Source: Candidatus Zixiibacteriota bacterium (GTDB lineage: Bacteria; RBG-13-66-14; B26-G2; WVWN01). From it: a stretch of DNA of 64,000 nt. Of the stretch, positions 53,457 through 61,398 are shown piece by piece. The stretch is from the NCBI GenBank assembly GCA_030613505.1, contig JAUWLW010000009.1, positions 1-64,000 on the forward strand, written 5' to 3'. The notes beneath the pieces were generated by a model. The model worked only from the letters and a program-made list of their open reading frames with translations, did not search any database and was not told the DNA's origin. Position 1 is the stretch's first letter. Each line of letters begins with the position of its first letter. Position numbers and translations under genes: made by a program.

Positions 53457-55205
53457 TTAACGGGTTACGACCAAGCGCCGACTGAGCGTTTCGGCGCTCG
53501 TCCGCAGCCGGTAGACGTAAACGCCGGGCGCCAGCGGCCGGCCCGCCTCGTCGGCTACGTTCCAGGCGACCTCTGTGGCGCCGGCGTCGGCGTGGCCTTC
53601 AAAAAGCGGCCGTATTTTGCGGCCGGCGTAGTCGTAGACCTCGAGCGCGACGGCCCCGGGTTGGGCCAGCTCGAACTTGATGGTCGTGGCGTCTCGAGCC
53701 GGGTTAGGCCGGTTCTGATAAAGGGCCGCGCCTTTCGGCAGCGCCTTGCCCGACGCCCGTCCCTTGACCGGGCCGAAGGTCGACGTGCCCCCCTTCAAGT
53801 CCACGCCCTCGAGCAGGTATTCGTAGTCGCGGCCCGCCTCGGCGCCGCGGTCGACGTAGTTATACGGCGAGCGGCCGGCGATGAGGTTTTTGTTGAGCTT
53901 CGCGTAATCGACCGGCGCCGGCCCTTCCGCGGTCGGCCGGCGGTAGAGGTTGAAGCCCGCCACGTCGCGTTCGTTGGCGACTTCCCAGTGAAGCGCTACG
54001 CCGCCGGCGGCGGCCTCGGCCCGGAACGACGTTACGTTTACGGGTAACTCCGAAAAGCCGAGCTTAAGGAGTTTGAGGAGCACCGGATATTGTTCGGCGC
54101 AGGTGATGGGGATTTGGTAGGCCGGCGGTTGTTGGGAGGTATCGATCTCGAACGTGAAACCCCAATCTTTGGGGTGGCCTTTACCGTCGTATTCCCAGTC
54201 TACGGCGTTGCCGGAGGCCAAGTAGCGAAGGATTTCCCAGTCGTTGCCGTGCCGCCAGCCTGGCAAGGTCTCGAGCAGGTACGTCGCGACGTTCTTGTAA
54301 TACGTGTAATGGGGCTCCGGCGGGTGGCCGTAGGTATAAGCCCACGGGTAGAGCATGGCCCGGCCGGAGGAGTGGTAGTTTAACGTATACGCGAATTGGT
54401 GGTTAACGTCGTTGATGAGGTCCCGGATCGCCTGGTTCTCCGGTTCGGAAAAAGGGGAGGGGCCGCAGTAAGTCCTATCATTGGGGTTATGGCTCGCGCC
54501 GGATTCGCCCCAGTGATAGTCGTAGTTGCGGTTGAGGTCGACGCCGTAGATGCCGCCGCCGTTGTCGCGGCGGTTCTTACGCCACCTGTTATCCTCCGTG
54601 AAAACCCAGTTGTGGCCGTCCGGGTTGAGCATGGGGATTATCCATGTCTCGACGTTATCGACTATCAGCTTCACGCCGGGGTCGGTCGCGTATTTCTCGC
54701 ACAAGTTCTTGGCGAGGTAAAGCGGCACCTCGACCGTCATGATCTCGTTGGCGTGGTGGCAACCGTTTATAAGGATGTCTTTCTCCGCCGTCTCGTGCGT
54801 CGCGACGTTGTCTGATATCTTCAGCGCCCAGATTTCACGCTTCTCCCAGGTGTCGCCGACGTCGTAAAGTTTACAAATATTGGGGTAGGTATTCGCGAAC
54901 CCTTGCAATATCGGTACCATCTCATGGTACTCAGTGTACTCCGGAGGAGGTGCGTCGGAGGTATCGATTTCGTCCAGAACGTCGTAGGAGATACCTTTAA
55001 GGCCAAGGACGGCGAGGTCGTCGGCCGACGCGTATAGGTCGAAGTGGTCGCCGGGTACGGCGCCGTCTACGTCGAAGTCGTACTCCGCCAGATCGGTCAT
55101 AAGGCGGGACGGGTCCGCGTAGGCGCGCGTCCAATAAAGCGTGTCCGCGGACGCGCCGGCGGCCAGGGCGGTTCCTAAGATTGTGACAACTACTATAGCT
55201 CTCAT
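53457..55205 (-). CDS. Secreted M14 zinc carboxypeptidase with sorting tail (copy 2)
   Basis: 582 residues, the tandem paralogue of the gene at 51612-53363. It keeps HANE, NYHSSGR and TFEIDT. The fibronectin-like and tail region is nearly the same DNA as in copy 1 (roughly 51670-52300 against 53515-54145), while the catalytic region differs more. The final tail is GVYVYRLR. GAGGAGCT precedes ATG 55205. Upstream at 55206-55468 is AT-rich with no clean promoter. Confidence 0.9.
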   Translation of the reverse strand: MRAIVVVTILGTALAAGASADTLYWTRAYADPSRLMTDLAEYDFDVDGAVPGDHFDLYASADDLAVLGLKGISYDVLDEIDTSDAPPPEYTEYHEMVPILQGFANTYPNICKLYDVGDTWEKREIWALKISDNVATHETAEKDILINGCHHANEIMTVEVPLYLAKNLCEKYATDPGVKLIVDNVETWIIPMLNPDGHNWVFTEDNRWRKNRRDNGGGIYGVDLNRNYDYHWGESGASHNPNDRTYCGPSPFSEPENQAIRDLINDVNHQFAYTLNYHSSGRAMLYPWAYTYGHPPEPHYTYYKNVATYLLETLPGWRHGNDWEILRYLASGNAVDWEYDGKGHPKDWGFTFEIDTSQQPPAYQIPITCAEQYPVLLKLLKLGFSELPVNVTSFRAEAAAGGVALHWEVANERDVAGFNLYRRPTAEGPAPVDYAKLNKNLIAGRSPYNYVDRGAEAGRDYEYLLEGVDLKGGTSTFGPVKGRASGKALPKGAALYQNRPNPARDATTIKFELAQPGAVALEVYDYAGRKIRPLFEGHADAGATEVAWNVADEAGRPLAPGVYVYRLRTSAETLSRRLVVTR

Positions 55206-55468
55206 CTGAGCTCCTCGTTCAGGTTTACAGGGCGGGCCTTTATACGTTTACTAAATAACGCCATCGTGGCGCAACGTATCGCTTTACCTATAGCGTTACC
55301 CCAAGCTTATTAATAAATAATCCTCATTGTCAACAATTAATATATTAGGCGCTCGGAAGCCCTAAACCTTTATTATTCAATAAGATACGTGTGTTAAGCA
55401 AGTTTTTTTCCACATACTATTAACATAGTCGTTATTTGGCGGAAGCGCCTTATTTCTTTGGGGTTGCG

Positions 55469-57073
55469 CTAATTATTCGTTAATGATGAAACCTTGTCAG
55501 GACGTAATATCGTATCCTTGGCACACCTTTCGTCGTCGCGGTTCGGGTGGTCCAAATTGAAGTGAAGGCCGCGGCTTTCGGGGCGGGCTTGCGCGGAATG
55601 TACGATTAATTGGGCCACCGTTACTATGTTATGGAGCTCGACCAGGTCGTGGTTCAGGTTGGCGGTGGCGATAAGCTTATCCACGTTGCGACGGATGACC
55701 GCCAGCCGTTCCGCCGCCATCTCGAGACGGCGGTCACTCCGCACGATGCCGACGAAGTCCCTCATCGTTCGCCGCACCAGGTACCAGTCGTGAGAGACCG
55801 CTACCGGCTCGTGGTCGTTGACGCGCTTGCCGTTCCACGCCACGGCCGCTTCCGCCTCCGGAGCGAGGCCTATTTCTTCCGCCGCGGCATCGGCGGCCCG
55901 TTTGGCGAAGACGACCGCCTCCAGGAGAGAGTTCGAGGCCAGGCGGTTGGCGCCGTGAAGGCCGGTGCAGGCGACTTCTCCCACGGCGTAGAGCCCCGGC
56001 AATTCCGTACGGCCGGAGAGGTCCGTCAGTACGCCGCCGCAGCAATAATGGGCCGAAGGGGCTACCGGCGCGGGTTCCACCGCCAGGTCGATGCCGTATT
56101 CGAGGCATTTGGAATAAATATACGGAAATCTTTTCTCCAATTTCTCCTTGCCCATATCCGTGACGTCGAGAAAGACGTGGTCCGTCCCGGCCTTCTTCGT
56201 CTCCTGGTCGATAGCGCGAGCCACGACGTCGCGCGGTCCCAGGTCCGCATCCTGATGATAATTTACCATGAACCGTTCGCCGTTTTTATTGAGTAAAACG
56301 CCCCCCTCGCCGCGAAGCGATTCCGAGAGAAGGAATGACCGTTCGGGAAGCGTTTTGGCGCCCGGGCGGAAGAGGCAGGTGGGGTGGAACTGGAAGAACT
56401 CCATATTGGCTACGGCGACGCCGGCGCGCCAGGCCGCGGCGATGCCGTCGCCGGTGCTCACGTCCGGGTTCGAGGTGATGAGGTAGACTTTACCGGCGCC
56501 GCCGGTCGCGAGGACCGTCGCTCGCGCGGCGAACGACATTACGTTGCCGTCGGCGCTCAGGACGTACGCCCCCCGGCACCGGCGGCCTTCGCCGTCCCCC
56601 CTCACGACTAAGTCGAGCGCGAGGTGGTTTTCGAAAATGTCGACGTTGGCCCGTCGACTCAGCGTGTCTATCAGCGCATCTTCTATCGCTTTACCGGTCA
56701 AGTCCGCGGCGTGCAGGATGCGCCGGCGCGAGTGCCCGCCCTCCATCCCCAGGTCGTAGCCGCCGTCCTGTTCTTTGGTGAACTCGACGCCCAGTTGGGC
56801 GAGTTCCACCACCCGCCGGGGCCCTTCGCGCACTACCGTTTCGACCACGTCTTCGTGGCACAGGCCCGCGCCGGCTCGGATGGTGTCCTGGGCGTGGAGA
56901 TTTACGTCGTCGTCGGGCGACGTGACGGCGGCGATGCCGCCCTGGGCGAGTGCGGTGGAGCTGTCCGTAAGGCCGCGTTTGGTGACCAGGCCCACGCGGC
57001 CGCGGTCGCCGAATTCCAACGCCGTATATAGGCCCGCCAGCCCCGAGCCGATTACGAGAAGGTCGAAATCCAT
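55469..57073 (-). CDS. nadB: L-aspartate oxidase
   Basis: 534 residues. FAD site VIGSGLAGLYTALE, STALAQGGIAAV, the substrate/catalytic region DLTGKAIEDALIDTL, HYCCGGVLTDLSGRTELPG and GANRLASNSLLEAVV match NadB. It makes iminoaspartate for quinolinate and NAD. A longer ORF starts upstream, but ATG 57073 begins the FAD motif properly. TATAAT lies nine bases before it, with no SD, so it should be leaderless. nadA and nadC are not nearby. Confidence 0.93.
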   Translation of the reverse strand: MDFDLLVIGSGLAGLYTALEFGDRGRVGLVTKRGLTDSSTALAQGGIAAVTSPDDDVNLHAQDTIRAGAGLCHEDVVETVVREGPRRVVELAQLGVEFTKEQDGGYDLGMEGGHSRRRILHAADLTGKAIEDALIDTLSRRANVDIFENHLALDLVVRGDGEGRRCRGAYVLSADGNVMSFAARATVLATGGAGKVYLITSNPDVSTGDGIAAAWRAGVAVANMEFFQFHPTCLFRPGAKTLPERSFLLSESLRGEGGVLLNKNGERFMVNYHQDADLGPRDVVARAIDQETKKAGTDHVFLDVTDMGKEKLEKRFPYIYSKCLEYGIDLAVEPAPVAPSAHYCCGGVLTDLSGRTELPGLYAVGEVACTGLHGANRLASNSLLEAVVFAKRAADAAAEEIGLAPEAEAAVAWNGKRVNDHEPVAVSHDWYLVRRTMRDFVGIVRSDRRLEMAAERLAVIRRNVDKLIATANLNHDLVELHNIVTVAQLIVHSAQARPESRGLHFNLDHPNRDDERCAKDTILRPDKVSSLTNN

Positions 57074-57082
57074 AATCCCGTA

Positions 57083-57111
57083 ATTATAACATTCGTTATC
57101 ATAAAACGCAA
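57083..57111 (-). promoter_or_regulatory. nadB promoter with overlapping palindrome
   Basis: On the minus strand, TATAAT at 57083-57088 with a weak TTGCGT -35 at 57106-57111 (17-base spacer). The palindrome ATAAC-ATTC-GTTAT (57086-57099) overlaps the -10, a position suited to a repressor. Confidence 0.5.
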
Positions 57112-57119
57112 AAATAATC

Positions 57120-57144
57120 AAAAAGGGCGGCCGCGAGGCCGCCC
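57120..57144 (-). terminator. Terminator upstream of nadB
   Basis: GGGCGGCC-GCGA-GGCCGCCC, eight base pairs; on the minus strand it is followed by five T. It ends the 57176-57976 transcript, and uses the same stem as the terminator at 59100-59119. Confidence 0.85.
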
Positions 57145-57175
57145 TAGGGAATGCCGGTTTCGCAGCGATTAAACG

Positions 57176-57976
57176 CTACAACGTAATACGTATGCCGCCT
57201 TCGAAGACAAACGCGGTTCTAATTTCCTGATCTTCCTCGATTCCCCGGTACTCCCCGCCGCCGAAGAAGATTAAAGTGGTCCAATCGAAATACGGTACGA
57301 AGCGGCTCTCGGCGATCCTTACGTCGAGACCGCCCCCGGGCCGGACGTACCACCGTTCGATTGTTTCCGAATACCAACGGGTGAGTTCGTAGTCTTCGTA
57401 CGCGTAGCCAAACCCAACGGTAGCGTGCGGTTTTAAGAAATACGACCGCGAGTAGGGTATTATATAAGGCCTTAATTCCAAGCCGACCAAGAAACCCAAA
57501 CCATCCCCGTGGAAAAAACCTGATAGTTCCGGCCCGAATGCGAAATAGTCGCTGACGTTAAAGACAAGGTCCGCGGTTGGGGCCACGCAGGTTCTACTAC
57601 CGAACCAACCGCCTACCCCCAACGATAGCGTAAGTAGGCTGCGTTCCCAACGACTTTCCGCGGGTCGCGTTTCTGCTATTTCGGTTAACCTAAACCGGCA
57701 ATACGCGCAATAGACGTCGCCCTGCTCGGTTTTTTCGCCGCATTTAGGACAGTAGTTATAATCCGTCCTTAACTCCGGTAGTTTTTTACCGCAATTCGCG
57801 CAATAAATCGCGCCCGTCGCGTTTTTCGCGCCGCACGCGGGGCACGTTTGGGTTTCGTCTGCGGCGGCCGTTAATGTAAGCGCTTTGGCTTCAGTACTGG
57901 CGGATCCCGGCGCGAAAGCCCCGAAGCAGGTTAAACAAACTGTTGTTACGAATAGTAATAGCGTCTTCGTATTCAC
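57176..57976 (-). CDS. Exported double zinc-ribbon protein with barrel-like C-terminus
   Basis: 266 residues. After a signal peptide (TLLLFVTTVCLTCFGAFA) come two zinc ribbons: CPACGAKN...YCANCGKK and YCPKCGEK...YCAYCRFR (about residues 42-90). The rest has beta strands such as RPYIIPYSRSYFLKPHATVGFGYAYEDYEL, resembling an outer-membrane barrel that ends in RITL. GTG 57976 has GGAGGG five bases upstream, and the longer ORF upstream is not needed. Zinc ribbons are usually cytoplasmic, so a predicted periplasmic location is odd. Its neighbour also has two ribbons. Confidence 0.65.
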   Translation of the reverse strand: MNTKTLLLFVTTVCLTCFGAFAPGSASTEAKALTLTAAADETQTCPACGAKNATGAIYCANCGKKLPELRTDYNYCPKCGEKTEQGDVYCAYCRFRLTEIAETRPAESRWERSLLTLSLGVGGWFGSRTCVAPTADLVFNVSDYFAFGPELSGFFHGDGLGFLVGLELRPYIIPYSRSYFLKPHATVGFGYAYEDYELTRWYSETIERWYVRPGGGLDVRIAESRFVPYFDWTTLIFFGGGEYRGIEEDQEIRTAFVFEGGIRITL

Positions 57977-58093
57977 GTACACCCTCCGTATCTTTTTGTA
58001 TTGAAGTACCTTGGAGGAGTTACACAACCTCCGACGTTATACGCCGCAGTCCCGGTTGTGGAACCCTTATCCTATCGCCCGCATAAAACCCCT

Positions 58094-58884
58094 TTAGAAG
58101 CTAAATAGCGGGACCTCTATTTTAACGGCGAATCTTTCCCGTTCCAAGGATCTCCGGGCGCATGGCAAACGTATTTGAGTATCGTCGTCATGGCCCGGAC
58201 GCGACGCGTAGACCGGCTCGGTTTTGACCGCGAGGCCGACGATAAACACAACTAAACCCCCAGGCACATAACGCCGCCCGCGATATAAATCGCCTTCGAA
58301 TCTTCGCCGATACCCAAGGCCGTGATGCCGGGGCCGATTACGAGCCACATCACGAGGCCGGCAACCCACAATCCCGTCCTCGCGTGGCCCGGCTCGATCA
58401 TCGTCCCCTTGGGGATATAACCTCTCCCCGGTACGTAAACCAATTCCAGTTCGGCGGTTCGGGCCCCGGCGGCGGAGAAGCCGTACCCGCAATCGCCGCA
58501 GAACCTCGCCCCCTTCTCGTTGACGAAACCGCACGTAGGGCACACCCTTGCGTACGTTAAGCCTGCGTCGGACGCACCCGTTCCTTTATTCGTTCCGCAT
58601 TGCGAACAGTATTTCGCGTCGGCCGGGTTTACGTAGCGGCAGTTAACGCACGTCCAAGTCTCTCCGGCCGCGGCGACGTCGGATATCCCCGCCAATATCT
58701 CGTCGTACGTAATTTGCGCGTACGTCAGCGGATCGTATTCGATTATGGGGAGTTCTTCGGTGACTGTCGCCCCGCGCTCTTCGCTGAGACGGTTCCACGG
58801 TACGGCCCACGCGATATTAGCCCACAAAAGCGCTGACGCAAGGATAAGAACGAACGCGCCGTTAACCTTTAAAATGCGACCCAT
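58094..58884 (-). pseudogene. Exported double zinc-ribbon membrane protein, frameshifted
   Basis: Signal peptide, a linker, two zinc ribbons (TCVNCRYVNPADAKYCSQCG and CPTCGFVNEKGARFCGDCG), then two membrane segments. The first reading frame runs 58252-58884 (210 residues) and stops in the middle of the second membrane helix (AGGVMCLGV). The next frame continues it smoothly as LVVFIVGLAVKTEPVY and ends at 58094. The shift sits in a run of five C (58257-58261, plus strand); one extra base would restore one 263-residue protein. So this is a frameshift, phase-variable run, or sequencing error. GAGAGGAGG precedes ATG 58884. Confidence 0.7.
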
Positions 58885-58928
58885 CCAAGTAGCCTCCTCT
58901 CTAAATAAACTAATTTCGTAATTATTTC

Positions 58929-58957
58929 AAAATACCTAACACTCTTCCGAATGTCAA
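58929..58957 (-). promoter_or_regulatory. Promoter of the frameshifted zinc-ribbon gene
   Basis: TTGACA (58952-58957) and TATTTT (58929-58934), spacer 17. The -35 is perfect. Confidence 0.6.
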
Positions 58958-59089
58958 GAACTTTCCTATATATGATACGTTTTGTTAAGATTGAGGGGGG
59001 TGTTAAGCGGTATTCTCGGTTTAATGGCTGTAGCGTTTCGAAAACTTCGCGTCGAAGACCTCCGGCCGATGTGGCTTCCGTAATATTCC

Positions 59090-59119
59090 ATAAAAGAACG
59101 GGCGGCCTCGCGGCCGCCC
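59090..59119 (-). terminator. Terminator of the 59146 barrel gene
   Basis: GGGCGGCC-TCGC-GGCCGCCC stem at 59100-59119, followed on the minus strand by GTTCTTTTATG. The T-run is interrupted, but the hairpin is strong. Confidence 0.72.
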
Positions 59120-59145
59120 GAAAGAACGATTGCGCGTACGGGGTG

Positions 59146-60132
59146 CTACAAATTAATGAATCCGCCGTACGTGAGCGTGATGTACATACCCTGCGGCGAG
59201 TTGTTGCCCATTACCGGGTACATAAACTTCAAACCGAGGGCGCTGCTTTCGTCGAGCTGATATTTCGGGTAAAGGCCCAGGTATAGGGTCGAGTGGTCTA
59301 CGCCTTCGGGTTTGGGCTCCGTTTCCGGCCAGTTATCCGGGTACGCGAGATCGTCCTTCATCGACATCTCGTAACCGATGGGCACGTAGATCTGGAAAGC
59401 CTGGTCGCGGCTAACGGCAATACCCGGCTCGGCGTGCAGATATATCATCAAGCCCGGCGTGACGTCGTAGTCTCTCCAATCGAGTTCGGGAAAGGGTCCT
59501 GGTTTGACTATTACGTAGTCTGCAACAGTTTTCTTCATGCGGTAGCGGAAGCCGGCCTGGCCGCTCATTACGAACTTCGTCGATTCGCCGTACTTGCCGG
59601 CGACGAGCGCCACGTCGATATCCATTTGGTCGTCGCCCAGGTTGGGTTTTTCGTCCTTGTAGTCTACTTTGCCGACCGGAATCTTAACGGCTAAGCGGGG
59701 CCCGAGGTAGAAGTCGGTGGCCGTTTCCCAAAGGCCGCGGGCTTTGACCCAGATGTCGCCTAGTCCCATGGCGTTTACGGTTTTCTCCTCGGTTGTACCG
59801 GGTTTCCAAGTCTCGCTCGGCCGTAGAATCTGGAGCGTGACGTCCGCCATGATGTGCTCGTTAAACGCGTAGCCGACGTCGAGCGGGACGAGGAGTGCGT
59901 TGGGTTTGCTCTTCCAATCGTCGCTATCGCCGGCGTCGTCGAAGCCTTTACTAGCCGCCCAGTACCCGGCGCCGGCGTTAATGTGGAGCGTTTCGGGTAC
60001 GATGGGCAGGCCGCCCGGGTCAATGGAGATGAGGCCGTCGTACGGTGCGTATTCCGGCATGGTGTAGCCGAAGGCCGCGCCCACGGCTATAAAGGGTACG
60101 GCTGACAGTAGAACTAAGCGCGATAATTTCAT
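59146..60132 (-). CDS. Outer-membrane beta-barrel protein
   Basis: 328 residues. A signal peptide (SRLVLLSAVPFIAVGAAFG) is followed by mostly beta structure: HINAGAGYWAASK, LVPLDVGYAFNEHIMADVTLQI, FYLGPRLAVKIPVGKVDY and a C-terminal strand ending in FINL. It resembles phenol-degradation MetA-type and transporter-like barrels. ATG 60132 has AAGGAGG six bases upstream; longer ORF starts are not favoured. Its substrate is unknown. Confidence 0.72.
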   Translation of the reverse strand: MKLSRLVLLSAVPFIAVGAAFGYTMPEYAPYDGLISIDPGGLPIVPETLHINAGAGYWAASKGFDDAGDSDDWKSKPNALLVPLDVGYAFNEHIMADVTLQILRPSETWKPGTTEEKTVNAMGLGDIWVKARGLWETATDFYLGPRLAVKIPVGKVDYKDEKPNLGDDQMDIDVALVAGKYGESTKFVMSGQAGFRYRMKKTVADYVIVKPGPFPELDWRDYDVTPGLMIYLHAEPGIAVSRDQAFQIYVPIGYEMSMKDDLAYPDNWPETEPKPEGVDHSTLYLGLYPKYQLDESSALGLKFMYPVMGNNSPQGMYITLTYGGFINL

Positions 60133-60250
60133 GCTTTCCTCCTTCTCGTTTGAGGTTAGCTTTCTTACGGACATATTATGAAATCGATTGCTTAAAAGCA
60201 AGTTTTTTTTAGGTTAAAATCCGCGGCGGCGTGCGGCCCGCCGAAAAGCC

Positions 60251-60279
60251 TTGACATGGAAGCTATACGTTATTAGAAT
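60251..60279 (+). promoter_or_regulatory. Promoter of the BMP lipoprotein leader
   Basis: TTGACA (60251-60256) and TAGAAT (60274-60279), spacer 17. It matches 6/6 and 5/6. Predicted start near 60286. Confidence 0.75.
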
Positions 60280-60285
60280 TTAAGG

Positions 60286-60403
60286 CGCTGGCTGGCGTGC
60301 GCGGCTGTTAATAATTAGCGAGTTTCGGTTGTTTCAAGCGAACGCAAACGGTAAAAAACGACCGTCCTACGACGGGTTTTTTTTTCGCGGGTAGTATCCG
60401 AAC
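60286..60403 (+). promoter_or_regulatory. Leader with mutually exclusive antiterminator and terminator
   Basis: ACGGT (60348-60352) can pair with ACCGT (60361-60365) across an A-rich loop AAAAAACG. The second arm is also the 5' part of the terminator CCGTC-CTAC-GACGG (60362-60375), which is followed by nine T (60377-60385). Only one hairpin can form. The GTG start at 60404 lies 18 bases after the T-run. No known riboswitch class was recognised. Confidence 0.65.
60362..60385 (+). terminator. Intrinsic terminator before the BMP gene
   Basis: CCGTC-CTAC-GACGG, then G and nine T. It is upstream of, not after, a gene in the same direction, so it is probably an attenuator. Confidence 0.75.
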
Positions 60404-61387
60404 GTGTCGACAATAACGAAGGTAATTTTCGTCTCGTTCGCGGCTGCGGCCTTGATCGGTTGCGGCCGCGGCGCGCGCGACGCGGAGTGCTTCGACGTAG
60501 CGGTAGTGATGGACGCCGGCGGCTTGGGGGATAAGGGAAAAAACGACATGGTCTGGCGGGGGTGCCAGCGTTTCGCGGAGGAGAGCGGCGTCGCGGCCAG
60601 GGTTGGTAGCTACGAACCCGTTACGGAGGCCGAAGGTCGCGCGTACCTACGCGAAGCGAGCGATGGCGGCGCCGACGTAATAATCGTCGCGGCCCCGATA
60701 TGGGAGGATTACGTCCACGGCTTGGCCCGAGAATACCCCCGTATAGTTTACGTCGTCGTGGACGGCGAGAGAGGCGCGTCCAACGTTAAGTCGTTGAGCT
60801 TTCCGGCCGCCGACGCCGGGTACTTGATGGGGGTGGCCGCCGCGGCCGCGGTCCCGGCGGGGAATTACGCGTTCCTGGGGGGTCGTAAAGACGCCTCCAC
60901 CGAGAAACTTGCCGGCGGGTACCGCAAGGGGATTATGTCCGAGAACCCGTCGTCGGCGGTAGCCGTGGTTTATGCCGGCGACGATTTCGCCGCCCCGGTC
61001 GCACGCGGTCGGGTTCGCGCCCTCGCGGGGGAGCTTTTCGACGACGGCGCCGCGGTGATTTTCGCCGCCGCGGGCGTGGCCAACGCCGACGTCGCCGCTG
61101 TCGCCAAAGAAAGGGATAAACTATTAATCGGTTACGAGTCGAATCAGAATTACCTCGAGCCGGGATACGTCATAACGTCGTTGAATATCAGGTGGGATAA
61201 CGTCGTATTCGAGGAGCTGCGCAAAACCGCGTCCGGCGATTTCAAAGGGGGCGAGCGCGAGATCAGCATCGCGAGCGAGCACATCTCTTATCCCATCGAC
61301 GACAACAACCGCTCGTTAATCCCGGCCGAAGCGGTGCGAAAAATAGAGGCCGCGCGCCAGCGGCTGGCGGCCGGGACGGTTGAGTAG
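60404..61387 (+). CDS. BMP/Med-family substrate-binding lipoprotein
   Basis: 327 residues. Lipobox ALIGC with Cys20; then the BMP family arrangement of a type-I periplasmic-binding fold: DVAVVMDAGGLGDKG (residues 30-44), PRIVYVVVDGE, GNYAFLGGRK, LIGYESNQNY and EHISYPIDDNN. PnrA-type relatives bind purine nucleosides and feed an ABC importer. No permease or ATPase genes are adjacent. An SD is not apparent. The start is GTG 60404. The QueG-like gene follows 11 bases after its stop. Confidence 0.88.
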   Translation: MSTITKVIFVSFAAAALIGCGRGARDAECFDVAVVMDAGGLGDKGKNDMVWRGCQRFAEESGVAARVGSYEPVTEAEGRAYLREASDGGADVIIVAAPIWEDYVHGLAREYPRIVYVVVDGERGASNVKSLSFPAADAGYLMGVAAAAAVPAGNYAFLGGRKDASTEKLAGGYRKGIMSENPSSAVAVVYAGDDFAAPVARGRVRALAGELFDDGAAVIFAAAGVANADVAAVAKERDKLLIGYESNQNYLEPGYVITSLNIRWDNVVFEELRKTASGDFKGGEREISIASEHISYPIDDNNRSLIPAEAVRKIEAARQRLAAGTVE

Positions 61388-61398
61388 AGCGGTTTCCC

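Noticed and set aside
55250-55350. Promoter TTGACA upstream of the second M14 gene
   Set aside because: A -35-like hexamer is present on the minus strand, but no acceptable -10 box at 16-18 bases.
60188-60210. Terminator TTGCT-TAAA-AGCAA with eight T on the plus strand
   Set aside because: Weak AT-rich stem and no plus-strand gene upstream; possibly only an AT-rich promoter segment for the minus-strand barrel gene.
60286-60403. preQ1 class I riboswitch
   Set aside because: The A-rich tract resembles the preQ1 tail, but no matching P1 arms and loop could be found.
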